Source of the DNA: Marivibrio halodurans | GTDB lineage: Bacteria > Pseudomonadota > Alphaproteobacteria > UBA8366 > Aestuariispiraceae | Reading direction: 5' to 3' | NCBI RefSeq assembly: GCF_017963645.1 | Contig: NZ_JAGMWN010000006.1 | Coordinates: 124,001 to 188,000, forward strand | Length of the DNA: 64,000 bases | Shown here: positions 1 to 8,538 of the stretch, in pieces | Layout: the number at the start of each line of letters is the position of its first letter | How positions within the stretch are numbered: the first letter of the stretch is position 1 | Translations under genes and position numbers: made by a program | The notes under the pieces: model-generated | What the model was told of the DNA's origin: nothing | Databases searched by the model: none | What the model saw: only the letters and a program-made list of their open reading frames with translations

Positions 1-2
1 AT

Positions 3-1076
3 CTGGAGATCCTGGCCGCGCCGTCGCTGATCGCGCTGGTCAATCATTTCAAGGGAAGCTCCGTCCTGCCGGCGCCGGAGGCGAAGCTGGCCCCGCCGGG
101 GGCGGAGCCGCCCGACCTCTCCGACATCAAGGGTCAGGAAAGCGCGAAGCGCGCGCTGGAGGTCGCGGCCAGCGGGGGACATAATCTGCTGATGGTCGGG
201 CCGCCCGGGGCGGGGAAATCCATGCTGGCCGCACGCCTGCCCGGCATTTTGCCGGAAATGGGCGCGCGGGAGGCGCTGGAAGTCTCCATGATCCAGTCGG
301 TCGCGGGGCTTCTGGAGGATGGGCGGTTGAGCCGCGCGCGCCCCTTCCGCGACCCGCATCATTCCGCCTCCACCCCGGCCTTGGTCGGCGGCGGCGGTCG
401 GGCCCGGCCGGGGGAAATCAGCCTTGCGCATAACGGCGTGCTGTTCCTCGACGAACTGCCGGAGTTCCAGCGGCAGGCGCTGGAAAGCCTGCGTCAACCG
501 CTGGAGACGGGCCGCGCCGTGGTGGCCCGCGTCAACGCCCATGTCACCTATCCGGCGCGGGTACAGTTGATCGCGGCGATGAACCCCTGCCGCTGCGGCT
601 ATCTGGACGATCCGGAGCGGGCCTGCACCCGCGCGCCGCGCTGCGCGATGGATTACCAATCGAAGATCTCCGGTCCGCTGTTCGACCGCATCGATCTGCA
701 TGTGGATGTACCGGCGGTCTCGGCCGCCGATCTGGCGCTGCCCCCGCCGGCGGAGGGATCGCGGCAGGTGGCCGCCCGCGTCGCCGAGGCACGCGCCATC
801 CAGGATGCCCGCTTCGCCGCCCTGCCGGAAGAGAAACGCGTCGCCACCAACGCCCAGGCCGACGGGCGCCTGCTGGAGGAGATCGCCGCCCCGGACGAGG
901 CCGGACGGCGTCTGTTGTCGGAGGCGGCGGAGCGTCTTCGCCTTTCCGCGCGGGGCTATCACCGGGTGTTGCGGGTCGCGCGCACGCTGGCCGACATGGA
1001 AGGCGCCGCCGATGTCCGCCGCCCGCATATCGCGGAGGCGTTGAGCTATCGCCGCCTGGCGCTCAATGCCGGGTAG
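3..1076 (+). CDS. comM: ComM/YifB-family Mg-chelatase-like AAA+ ATPase, 3' part
   Basis: The frame is open from the first bases of the window, so the gene starts upstream and 357 residues are visible; the family is about 500 residues. Walker A (GPPGAGKS) lies near residue 66 of the visible part and Walker B (VLFLDELPEF) follows about 75 residues later. A cysteine-containing insert (NPCRCGY, then two more Cys) and the C-terminal Mg_chelatase_C region (SARGYHRVLRVARTLADM) match ComM/YifB. In naturally transformable bacteria ComM is a hexameric helicase that promotes branch migration of incoming single-stranded DNA; whether this host is competent cannot be told. The final codons overlap the convergent MATE gene by 14 bp. 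Confidence 0.93.
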   Translation: MEILAAPSLIALVNHFKGSSVLPAPEAKLAPPGAEPPDLSDIKGQESAKRALEVAASGGHNLLMVGPPGAGKSMLAARLPGILPEMGAREALEVSMIQSVAGLLEDGRLSRARPFRDPHHSASTPALVGGGGRARPGEISLAHNGVLFLDELPEFQRQALESLRQPLETGRAVVARVNAHVTYPARVQLIAAMNPCRCGYLDDPERACTRAPRCAMDYQSKISGPLFDRIDLHVDVPAVSAADLALPPPAEGSRQVAARVAEARAIQDARFAALPEEKRVATNAQADGRLLEEIAAPDEAGRRLLSEAAERLRLSARGYHRVLRVARTLADMEGAADVRRPHIAEALSYRRLALNAG

Positions 1077-2454
1077 GGGGGCCGCCGGTTAGCGGCGGCG
1101 GCGCGGCGCGCACGCCGCGCAGGCTGATCCAGCCCCAGCGCAGGGTCAGGATCGCGGCATTGATCACGCTGGCGATCAGGATGCCCTCATACAGCCCTTC
1201 CACCCCGCGCTCCAGGCGGATGCCCAGATACCAGCCGAGCGGAATCATCACCACGAAATAGCTGAAGAAGGCCATGATGCTGGGAACCCACGGGTCGTCC
1301 GCCGCGCGCAACGCATTGGCGACCAGCACCTGCCCGCCATCGGCGCAGACCAGCCAGCCGACCAGCAGGATCGCCGGTACCGAGGCAACCGCCAGGAAGG
1401 GGTCGTTGGTATAGATCGCCGCGACCTCCCCCGGCAGAACGTGAAGGATCACCGCGAAGAGACCCATCGCCAGCATGGTCCAGGCGAAACCGACCCATCC
1501 GGCCAATGCGCGGTCCGGCCCGTCCCCCCGGCCGTGGGCGACGCCGACGCGCACGCCCGTCGCGGTGGCGATACCGAGCGCCGCCATGAACAGCATCGCC
1601 AGCAGCGCATTGGCGATGCCGTAGACCGCCAGCGCCTGCGGCCCCAGCCATCCGGCGAAAAGCGCCAGCACCCCGAAGGCCCCGGTCTCGAAGCCGAGCG
1701 AGAGGCCCGCCGCATAGCCATAGCGCCGGTCCCGGCGCCCGCCGCTGAACCACCCCGGATTCGGCCGCAACCGCACGCCGAGCGCCCCATGATCCGAAAG
1801 CCGCCAGACATAGAGGATCAAGGCCCCGGCCATCGCCGCGCGCGCCACGGTCGTGGCGATCGCCGCGCCGTCCGCGCCCAGGGCCGGCAGGCCGAGCCCG
1901 CCCTCGATCAGCCAAAGATTGAGAACCAAATTCAGCAGATTCGCGCCCCAGATCGCGACCAGCACCGGCACCGGCCGGCCCAGCCCCTCCAGGAAGAAGG
2001 CGGTCGCGATATAGAGCATCATCGGCACCAGGCCGAGGCCCTGCCAGAAGGTGACGCTGGCGCTCGGCCCGATCAGGTCGAGGTCCTGGCCGGTCAGGGC
2101 GAAATAATGGTCCCCTTGCGTCGTCAGGGCGAAACCGACCAGCCCGCACAGCACGGCATAGGGCAGGCCGCGCCGCCAGACCTGCCCGGTCTCGCCCCAA
2201 CGCTCGCGCCCGCGATGCTGGCTGGTCGCGACCAGCACGCCCTGTTGCAGGCCGATACCGATCACCATGAGGATGATGAAGGGCGATGTGCCGAGCGTGT
2301 AATGGCCCACCGCCTCCGCCGACACCCGGCCCAGCATCGCGATATCCACCGTCGTCAGCATCAGCGCGCCGGCGCGGCTTACGATGACGGGCGCGGCGAG
2401 CCGGACAAGCTCGCTGGAATGGCGGGTGAAGCGGTCGAGGAGCCAGCGGGACAT
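1063..2454 (-). CDS. MATE family multidrug/Na+ antiporter (NorM-like)
   Basis: A 463-residue polytopic membrane protein with about 12 hydrophobic segments in two halves, the MATE layout. It begins with an amphipathic stretch (FTRHSSELVRLAAPVIVSR) leading into the first helix, typical of NorM-like exporters, which expel cationic drugs in exchange for Na+ or H+. I chose the ATG at 2454; a longer reading from 2490 adds twelve Pro/Gly-rich residues unlike the family. The 3' end overlaps the convergent ComM gene by 14 bp. The substrate cannot be predicted. Confidence 0.9.
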   Translation of the reverse strand: MSRWLLDRFTRHSSELVRLAAPVIVSRAGALMLTTVDIAMLGRVSAEAVGHYTLGTSPFIILMVIGIGLQQGVLVATSQHRGRERWGETGQVWRRGLPYAVLCGLVGFALTTQGDHYFALTGQDLDLIGPSASVTFWQGLGLVPMMLYIATAFFLEGLGRPVPVLVAIWGANLLNLVLNLWLIEGGLGLPALGADGAAIATTVARAAMAGALILYVWRLSDHGALGVRLRPNPGWFSGGRRDRRYGYAAGLSLGFETGAFGVLALFAGWLGPQALAVYGIANALLAMLFMAALGIATATGVRVGVAHGRGDGPDRALAGWVGFAWTMLAMGLFAVILHVLPGEVAAIYTNDPFLAVASVPAILLVGWLVCADGGQVLVANALRAADDPWVPSIMAFFSYFVVMIPLGWYLGIRLERGVEGLYEGILIASVINAAILTLRWGWISLRGVRAAPPPLTGGPPTRH

Positions 2455-2529
2455 GTCCGCCTCAATAGGCCCGGGCGCGCCGGGTGGCAAGCGGGGCGCG
2501 TAATCGCCCCGCGCGCGCTATCGCGATCG

Positions 2530-3570
2530 TTACCCCACCCACCCGGCGAGCGCGACACCGGCCGCCAGCGCCCAGCCGATCGCGCAGGCGATGAGATAGA
2601 GCCGGCGCGCGGCGGCGATATCGCGGGGGCCCAGCCGCGCGCGGCCGGTGCCGATCCAGGCCCCCTCCGTCACACCGCCCGGATAGCGGCGCGGCCCGCC
2701 CAGGGCGAGGTCGAGGGCGCCGGCCATCGCCGCCTCCGGCCAGCCGGCATTGGGGGAGGCATGCTTGCCCGCGTCCGCGCGCATCGTCCGAACCGCGCGG
2801 GCCGGATCGCCCCTCGGCGCGAAGAGCGCGGCGAGGCAGACCAGGATGCCGGCCAACCGCGCCGGCAGGAAATTCGCCGCGTCGTCCAGCCGGGCCGCGA
2901 CCAGCCCGAAGGCCTTATGCCGCTTCGTCCGGTAGCCGATCATGGAATCGCAGGTGTTGATCGCCTTATAGGCCAGCAGCCCCGGCAGCCCCAGCAGCAC
3001 GTACCAGAAAGCCGGAGCGACCAGCCCGTCGGCGAAATTCTCCGCCAGCGATTCGATGGCGGACCGGGCGACACCGTGGCTGTCGAGGCTTTTGACGTCG
3101 CGACCGACGATATGGCGCAATGCCTCGCGCCCGCCCTCCAGCCCGTCCGCCTTCAACCCCTTGGCGACCCGGCCGACATGATCGAAGAGACCGCGCCCCG
3201 CCAGCAGCACCGCGACGATCAGCGCCTCCCACCCCATGCCGAAGGGTAGGCGCGCCAGCAGATAATGCGCCGCCCAGCCGAGCCCGGCCGCCAGCCCCAC
3301 CGTGATCGCCACCGCGACGGCGCCGCGCACCGTGCGGTTGACGGCGCTCCGGTCCTCGCGATTCAGCTTGCGGTCGAACCAGCCGATCAGGGCCCCCGCC
3401 CAGACCACCGGATGCGGCAGAAGGCGCCAGAGCCAGCGCGGGTCGCCGATCGCCGCGTCCAGCGCCATCGCGCCCAGCAACACCAGGGCGGGGTCGAGCA
3501 CGCCCGGCGCGCCATTCAGGATCGCGACCGGATCGCTCGAAGGTGCGTTCTGGAGCAGGGAGGAAAACAC
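2530..3570 (-). CDS. cobD: Adenosylcobinamide-phosphate synthase (CobD/CbiB)
   Basis: A 346-residue integral membrane protein of the CobD/CbiB family. It joins the aminopropanol arm to adenosylcobyric acid late in cobalamin synthesis. Family signatures visible are DAAIGDPRWLWRLLPHPVVW near the N terminus, SIAESLAENFADGLVAPAFW in the middle and YKAINTCDSMIGY (substrate-site region). No other cob gene is in the window, so it stands apart from the rest of the pathway. MeaB at 53.4 kb indicates that B12-dependent methylmalonyl-CoA mutase is probably used in this organism. Confidence 0.95.
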   Translation of the reverse strand: MFSSLLQNAPSSDPVAILNGAPGVLDPALVLLGAMALDAAIGDPRWLWRLLPHPVVWAGALIGWFDRKLNREDRSAVNRTVRGAVAVAITVGLAAGLGWAAHYLLARLPFGMGWEALIVAVLLAGRGLFDHVGRVAKGLKADGLEGGREALRHIVGRDVKSLDSHGVARSAIESLAENFADGLVAPAFWYVLLGLPGLLAYKAINTCDSMIGYRTKRHKAFGLVAARLDDAANFLPARLAGILVCLAALFAPRGDPARAVRTMRADAGKHASPNAGWPEAAMAGALDLALGGPRRYPGGVTEGAWIGTGRARLGPRDIAAARRLYLIACAIGWALAAGVALAGWVG

Positions 3571-3605
3571 GGGGTGCCGCGTCCGATTCCGGGCCAGTCC
3601 GGCGT

Positions 3606-4874
3606 TCAGCGTCCGCCGCGCGCCCTCTTGGGCGGCGGCGGATTACGCGTGCGGGACAGTTGCTGGAGCACGCCGTCGAGATAGCGCCCCTGGAACATGG
3701 AAATACCCATCTGCTGGCCGGTGCGGACCATCGCCTCGTTATCGCAGCGCGCCAGGATGACCCGGCCCCTGCCGCAACGTTCCACCTGGGCGGCGATATC
3801 CTCGCGTCGCTCCTGGTCGCCGCCGGCATCGAACACCGGGCTGGCATTCAGCTTGATAAGATCGACGCCGAGGCGCTGGCGGTCGACGAAGGGGATGAGA
3901 TCGGCCGACACCCCGTCCAAGCAGACGCGATAGCCCTTCTCGCGCACGAAATCGCGCGCGAAGACATAGGCCTGATAGTCGGAGAGAATGTCGATCAACT
4001 GCAATTCGACCACCAGCGTGCCGCGCCCGCCCATGCGCAGGCTGTTGTCGAAATCCAGGAATTCCGGCGCCAGCAGCGTGCCGACATTGACGTTGATCGA
4101 GAAGGAGGAATGCAGCGAGCTGTCGTCCGCCCGGGCCAGCATCTTCAGCACCCGCCGATCCAATGTCTGGGTCAGATGCTGGAACAGCCATCGATTGGCC
4201 GCCAGATTGACCTCCGGCAGCACGGTGCGGGCGAGATCGATGATCGAAATGAAAAGCTCGTTGAAAATCGGCTTGGGCGGGCTCTTCTGCGCCACGGCGC
4301 AGACCGCCTGACGGCGGAAGACGGAGGAGAGGTCGGAGCGCTCCAGGAACTCCTCCAGCTTGGCGAGTTGCTGCGGGCTCAACGGCTTGCGGGCATCCTC
4401 GACCATGTCGCCGGTCTGCTCCGCCATCTTCTGAAGGCGCTTCTGACGCTGGCGCTCCTCCTCGAAGACGCGCTCGCACAGCTCCTGGAAGCGATGATAC
4501 TGCCCCTCGATATTATAGAGTGTCGCGAAGCGGCCGTGCCCGTCCTCCCCGTCCGGGTCGGTCATGGTCAGCGGGTCCTCGCTGAACAGATATTTGAGGC
4601 GCATCACCGCCTCGTCCAACTGCGGCAACGTCGCGCCCTTGGTCACGAAAATGATGTCGTTGTTGCCGAGCAGGAAGATCTGCCCTTCATAGGCGGAGAC
4701 GAACTCCTCGATCGTGTTGATCGCGATGCGGATATGGTGCTCGCGCCGGTTCTGCGGCTTCAAGCGGGATAGATGAACGTGAACGCCGCGACGCCCGTCC
4801 CGGTGACGGTCCAGCCGCTGAACATAGTCCAGCAGCAGATATTCCTGACTGGGCCGATTGCCTTCACGCGCCAT
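3606..4874 (-). CDS. Degenerate EAL-domain protein, probably non-catalytic
   Basis: A 422-residue cytoplasmic protein. The C-terminal half (about residues 190-400) follows the EAL-domain pattern: NLAANRWLFQHL, SINVNVGTLLAPEFLDFD, VVELQLIDIL, DLIKLNASPVFD and GISMFQGRYLD. The EAL signature and the metal-binding DDFG loop are not conserved (LDGV stands where DDFG is expected), so phosphodiesterase activity is unlikely. The N-terminal half may be a decayed GGDEF-like fold; a Gln/Arg-rich helical linker joins the halves. An inferred role is c-di-GMP sensing or protein binding. The ATG at 4874 (MAREGN) is preferred to 4922, which adds sixteen non-conserved residues. Confidence 0.7.
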   Translation of the reverse strand: MAREGNRPSQEYLLLDYVQRLDRHRDGRRGVHVHLSRLKPQNRREHHIRIAINTIEEFVSAYEGQIFLLGNNDIIFVTKGATLPQLDEAVMRLKYLFSEDPLTMTDPDGEDGHGRFATLYNIEGQYHRFQELCERVFEEERQRQKRLQKMAEQTGDMVEDARKPLSPQQLAKLEEFLERSDLSSVFRRQAVCAVAQKSPPKPIFNELFISIIDLARTVLPEVNLAANRWLFQHLTQTLDRRVLKMLARADDSSLHSSFSINVNVGTLLAPEFLDFDNSLRMGGRGTLVVELQLIDILSDYQAYVFARDFVREKGYRVCLDGVSADLIPFVDRQRLGVDLIKLNASPVFDAGGDQERREDIAAQVERCGRGRVILARCDNEAMVRTGQQMGISMFQGRYLDGVLQQLSRTRNPPPPKRARGGR

Positions 4875-5016
4875 GTCGTTCGCTTCCGCGCCCCGCCGGA
4901 CGCCCCCATTGTCTGCACACAAGCGGTCCCGCGCCGGGTGCCTCCCGCCCGTCGAGCCTACCGGCTAATCCCCTGCCGGAAAAGCGATATGGCCAGCGCG
5001 ATAATCCCTTGATAGC

Positions 5017-5457
5017 ATGAATCGCATGACGGAAAGCGACAACGAACACCCAAGCGGCGCGCCGAACGCGGCCCCCCACGATCCATCCGATATCCGCGGC
5101 GCCATCGAGGCCGGACGGCGCCATCACGACATGGGGGGATTGAATGCCGGCCCGATCGACCGCGACCAGCACGGCCACGAGGCGTGGGAGCACAAGACGG
5201 ACGCCATCCTGCGCCTGCTCGCCGCCAAGGAGCGCGGCCCCCTGGTCCGCGTCGACGAATTGCGCCGGGGGATCGAGGAAATGGGACCCGGTGTCTACGA
5301 CACGCTGACCTATTACGAACGCTGGATCGGCTCGATCACCAATATCCTGGTCGAGAAGGGCGTGCTCACCGTCGACGAACTCGGCCGGCGGATCGAGGCC
5401 GTTCGCGCCCGGCACGCATCCTCCCCGGCCGACGGGCCGGAGGAGGGCACGCAATGA
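5017..5457 (+). CDS. Nitrile hydratase/thiocyanate hydrolase small subunit, matching the N-terminal half of NHase beta
   Basis: 146 residues aligning with the N-terminal half of nitrile hydratase beta: HDMGGLNAGPIDRDQHGHEAWEHK, the segment that starts beta subunits, then a helical part ending at VLVEKGVLTVDELGRRIEAVRA. The C-terminal SH3-like half is absent and is encoded by the next gene. This split is known from thiocyanate hydrolase and the toyocamycin-type three-subunit NHase. The stop overlaps the next start by 4 bp (ATGA), indicating translational coupling. An in-frame ATG at 5026 is an alternative start. The substrate, thiocyanate or an organic nitrile, cannot be told from sequence. 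Confidence 0.85.
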   Translation: MNRMTESDNEHPSGAPNAAPHDPSDIRGAIEAGRRHHDMGGLNAGPIDRDQHGHEAWEHKTDAILRLLAAKERGPLVRVDELRRGIEEMGPGVYDTLTYYERWIGSITNILVEKGVLTVDELGRRIEAVRARHASSPADGPEEGTQ

Positions 5458-5753
5458 CGGACTCGAGCGACGGCGCCTTCCCGCCCGGCGCGCGCGTACG
5501 CGTACGCCGGGCCCATCCGCCGGGCCATGTCCGCACGCCGCATTACTGCCGCGGCCATATCGGCGAGGTCGAGCGGCTGTGCGGCCATTTCCGCAATCCG
5601 GAGGAACTGGCCTATGGCCGCGCGGATCATGCGCCGCTGGCGCTCTACCGCGTGCGCTTCCGCCAACGCGACCTCTGGCCGGACTACGCCGGCGCGGTGG
5701 ACGACAGCGTCGAGATCGAACTCTACGAACATTGGCTGGAGCCCGCGCGATGA
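5454..5753 (+). CDS. Nitrile hydratase/thiocyanate hydrolase small subunit, matching the C-terminal half of NHase beta
   Basis: 99 residues forming the SH3-like barrel that ends NHase beta subunits: FPPGARVRVRRAHPPGHVRTPHYCRGHIGEVERL and a C-terminal LYRVRF...VEIELYEHWLEPA. In a normal beta subunit this is fused to the part encoded by the preceding gene. The ATG at 5454 is set by the 4-bp overlap with the upstream stop, and the stop again overlaps the next ATG by 4 bp. It should pack against the alpha-type subunit and help form the substrate channel. Confidence 0.86.
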   Translation: MTDSSDGAFPPGARVRVRRAHPPGHVRTPHYCRGHIGEVERLCGHFRNPEELAYGRADHAPLALYRVRFRQRDLWPDYAGAVDDSVEIELYEHWLEPAR

Positions 5754-6412
5754 CCGGCGATAACGGCGCGACGTCAGAAAACCTCCCCGGTTCCGGCCAT
5801 GAACACGGCCACCGACACCCCAATCAACCCGATCTGGAGGACGGGCCGCTCGGCTATTATCCCGCGATGGCGGATGCGGTAGCTGAGCTATTGATTGAAA
5901 AGGGAGTTTTCGGCGCGGACGACCTGCGCGCGACGATCGACTACATGGCCAGCCGCACGCCCGCGCTGGGCGCGCGGCTGGTGGCGCGGGCCTGGCGCGA
6001 CCCGGATTTCAAGCGCGCGCTGGTCGCGGATTCGCGCGCGGCGGCCGAGACGCTGGATATCGACACCGGGCCGACGCCGTTGCTGGTGATGGAGAACACG
6101 GCGCATGTTCACAACGTGATCGTCTGCACGCTGTGCTCCTGCTACCCGGTTTTCCTGCTGGGCAAGTCGCCGGACTGGTACAAGAGCCGCAACTACCGCA
6201 GCCGCGTCGTGCGCGAGCCGCGCGCGGTGCTGGCCGAGTTCGGGACGCATATCGCGCCCGAGCGCGAAGTACGCGTACATGATTCGACCGCCGACATGCG
6301 CTACATGGTGCTGCCGATGCGCCCCGGGGGGACGGACGGCTGGTCGGAGGAGGCGCTGGCCGCGCTGATCACCCGCGACGCGCTGGTCGGCGTGTGCGAG
6401 GTGACGCGCTGA
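5750..6412 (+). CDS. Nitrile hydratase alpha / thiocyanate hydrolase gamma subunit, cobalt type
   Basis: 220 residues carrying the metal-claw motif V-C126-T-L-C129-S-C131. Threonine after the first Cys is typical of the non-corrin cobalt enzymes, while iron enzymes have Ser. Flanking family blocks are present: LIEKGVFGADDLRATIDYMASRTPALGARLVARAWRDP and VVREPRAVLAEFGT. The claw cysteines are normally oxidised to sulfenic and sulfinic acids to make the active site. The N terminus has an unusual His run (H17, H19, H21, H23) absent from classical alpha subunits. No cobalt activator/chaperone gene (P14K/P15K type) follows. The start is set by the ATGA overlap. Confidence 0.88.
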   Translation: MTGDNGATSENLPGSGHEHGHRHPNQPDLEDGPLGYYPAMADAVAELLIEKGVFGADDLRATIDYMASRTPALGARLVARAWRDPDFKRALVADSRAAAETLDIDTGPTPLLVMENTAHVHNVIVCTLCSCYPVFLLGKSPDWYKSRNYRSRVVREPRAVLAEFGTHIAPEREVRVHDSTADMRYMVLPMRPGGTDGWSEEALAALITRDALVGVCEVTR

Positions 6413-6446
6413 GGCGGCGGGCCGCCAGCCCCCTGCTTATCCGGCC

Positions 6447-6475
6447 TTGCATGGGCCCTTCCCCGCTAGTATAAG
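6447..6475 (+). promoter_or_regulatory. Putative sigma-70-type promoter for rpmI-rplT
   Basis: TTGCAT at 6447-6452, a 17-bp spacer and TATAAG at 6470-6475. The -10 is followed by GC-rich CCCGCG. The same twelve bases TATAAGCCCGCG occur at the rpsT promoter (27371). A GC-rich discriminator is typical of stringently controlled promoters. Confidence 0.6.
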
Positions 6476-6617
6476 CCCGCGGTTCGCGCGACGGCTTGCC
6501 GTCCGCGGGCGTGAAGCGGCGCGCCCGGGCCCTTGGGTATGCCCGGCCGCCAGAGGACGCGGGAGACGGTCGAACCGGCCCCTCCCCCAACCGACCAGTT
6601 CAATGGAGTGTCGCGAA

Positions 6618-6815
6618 ATGCCCAAGTTGAAGAACAAGAGCTCCGCCAAGAAGCGGTTCAAGATCACCGGCAAGGGCAAGGTCAGGTTCTACAGCGCCTA
6701 TCTGCGCCACAACACCTCGACCCGGCCGAAGCAGATGAAGCGTCAGAACCGGGGAGGCCAGATCATGGCCGCCGGCGATGCGCGGCTGGTGAAGCGCAAT
6801 TTCCTGCGCGCGTGA
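6618..6815 (+). CDS. rpmI: 50S ribosomal protein L35
   Basis: 65 residues, the usual L35 length, starting MPKLKNKSSAKKRFKITGKG and rich in Lys/Arg. It is a small structural protein of the large subunit. It is followed after 39 bp by rplT, the conserved pairing. infC, which often precedes the pair, is not here; its place is taken by the nitrile hydratase-type operon, so rpmI-rplT appear to have their own promoter at 6447. The reading frame is open further upstream, but MPKLK is the family start. Confidence 0.97.
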   Translation: MPKLKNKSSAKKRFKITGKGKVRFYSAYLRHNTSTRPKQMKRQNRGGQIMAAGDARLVKRNFLRA

Positions 6816-6854
6816 TCGTAACGAACCTCTTCGAAAGCACAGGAGCATCCGACA

Positions 6855-7220
6855 ATGGCACGTGTGAAGCGGGGCGTGACGACCCACGCCCGTCATAAGA
6901 AAGTCATCAAGAACGCGAAGGGCTATCGCGGGCGCCGGAAGAATACCTTCCGCGTCGCGAATCAGGCGGTCGAGAAGGCCGGCCAGTACGCCTATCGCGA
7001 CCGACGCACCAAGAAGCGCGAGTTCCGCGCCCTTTGGATTCAGCGCATCAACGCCGCCGTGCGCGAGGCGAGCGAGAACCAGATGACCTACGCCCGATTT
7101 ATGGACGGCATGCGCAAGGCCGGGATCGAACTCGACCGGAAAGTGCTGGCCGACATCGCGGTGCGTGAGCCGGAGGCCTTCAAGGCCCTGGTGAAGCAGG
7201 CGCAAGCCGCGCAGGCGTAA
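6855..7220 (+). CDS. rplT: 50S ribosomal protein L20
   Basis: 121 residues with the full L20 pattern ([54 protein letters not shown]). It is an early 23S rRNA-binding assembly protein and in several bacteria also an autoregulatory repressor of its own mRNA. It is in an operon with rpmI. An imperfect hairpin follows at 7241-7270. Confidence 0.98.
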   Translation: MARVKRGVTTHARHKKVIKNAKGYRGRRKNTFRVANQAVEKAGQYAYRDRRTKKREFRALWIQRINAAVREASENQMTYARFMDGMRKAGIELDRKVLADIAVREPEAFKALVKQAQAAQA

Positions 7221-7240
7221 GTCAGTCGGCAAGGCCGCCG

Positions 7241-7270
7241 CCCCCCTCCCTCACGCTTGAGAAAGGGGGG
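7241..7270 (+). terminator. Imperfect hairpin after rplT, possible terminator or attenuator
   Basis: Arms 7241-7253 and 7258-7270 pair over 13 positions with two mismatches around a CGCT loop; the outer six pairs are all C-G. No U-tract follows, so intrinsic termination is doubtful. The rest of the 235-bp gap before pheS shows no ORF. Confidence 0.35.
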
Positions 7271-7455
7271 ATCGGCGACTTTCCCCGGGAATCGAGGACC
7301 GGCCGGTCCGCCCCGCCCTTCCGATACGGAGGGATGGGACGGGTCGTTGCCGGTCCTTCTCGTTTCCGCCCCACCCCTTTCCAAGCCGGGATTCACCGGG
7401 TAAACGACAGCCGGGACCGGAAACCGCCGCCGACAACCGTTCGGGAAGCGACATC

Positions 7456-8538
7456 ATGAGCATCGATACGAGCCAACTGGCCGAGGATCTGATCCGGCGC
7501 GTCGAGGGGGCCGAGGATCTGCGGAGCCTCGACGACATCCGCGTCGAGGCGCTGGGCAAGAAGGGCCGCATCACCGCCGAGATGAAGCAACTCGGCCAAC
7601 TCGACGCCGAGGCGCGCAAGGCCGCCGGCCAGGCGTTGAACCAGGTGAAGGAGCAGGTCGCCGGCGCGATCGAGCGGCGCAAGCGCGACCTGGAGACCGC
7701 CGCGCTCGACGCGCAGCTCGCCGCCGAGGCGGTCGATGTCTCCCTGCCCTCCCGGCCCGAACGCGCGGGCAAGCTGCACCCGATCAGCCAGACCATCGAC
7801 GAGATCGTCGCCATCCTGGGCCAGATGGGCTTCGAGGTGGCGGAAGGTCCGGATATCGAGGACGACTACAAGAACTTCACCGCCCTCAACATCCCGCCGG
7901 AGCATCCGGCGCGCCAGATGCACGACACCTTCTATCTGGCCGACGAGGCGGGCGGGGTCGACATGACCACCGTCCTGCGCACGCATACGAGCCCGGTGCA
8001 GGTGCGCACGATGGAAAGCCGCGAGCCGCCGATCCGCGTGATCGCGCCGGGGCGCACCTATCGCTCCGACAGCGACATGACGCACACCCCGATGTTCCAT
8101 CAGGTGGAGGCGCTGGTCATCGACAAGGTGACCCATTTCGGCCATCTGAAGGGCTGCCTGCAGGATTTCTGCAGCGCCTATTTCGAGGTGGAGGACGTGC
8201 CGCTGCGCTTCCGGCCGAGCTATTTCCCCTTCACCGAACCCTCGGCGGAGGTGGATATCGGCTGCTCGCGCAAGGATGGGGAGCTTCGGATCGGCGCCGG
8301 CGACGACTGGCTGGAGATCCTGGGCTGCGGCATGGTCCATCCCAAGGTGCTGGCGATGAGCGGCATCGACCCCGACGAATATCAGGGCTTCGCCTTCGGG
8401 ATGGGGATCGAGCGGATCGCGATGCTGAAATACGGTATCCCGGACCTGCGCACCTTCTTCGACGCCGACCTACGCTGGCTCGACCATTACGGCTTCGCGC
8501 CGATGGAAGTTCCCACGCTGATCCGGGGGCTCAGCTGA
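7456..8538 (+). CDS. pheS: Phenylalanyl-tRNA synthetase alpha subunit
   Basis: 360 residues. An N-terminal coiled-coil tRNA-binding arm (about residues 1-90) precedes the class II catalytic core. Motif 2 is visible around [23 protein letters not shown] and motif 3 at [22 protein letters not shown]. The enzyme is an (alpha beta)2 heterotetramer charging tRNA-Phe. The stop overlaps the pheT start by one base (TGATG), the standard coupled arrangement. The 235-bp leader has no visible Phe-rich leader peptide. Confidence 0.98.
   Translation: MSIDTSQLAEDLIRRVEGAEDLRSLDDIRVEALGKKGRITAEMKQLGQLDAEARKAAGQALNQVKEQVAGAIERRKRDLETAALDAQLAAEAVDVSLPSRPERAGKLHPISQTIDEIVAILGQMGFEVAEGPDIEDDYKNFTALNIPPEHPARQMHDTFYLADEAGGVDMTTVLRTHTSPVQVRTMESREPPIRVIAPGRTYRSDSDMTHTPMFHQVEALVIDKVTHFGHLKGCLQDFCSAYFEVEDVPLRFRPSYFPFTEPSAEVDIGCSRKDGELRIGAGDDWLEILGCGMVHPKVLAMSGIDPDEYQGFAFGMGIERIAMLKYGIPDLRTFFDADLRWLDHYGFAPMEVPTLIRGLS

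Noticed and set aside
1441-3249. 602-codon rightward frame opposite the MATE and cobD genes
   Set aside because: It runs across two real genes and the gap between them and has no recognisable protein.
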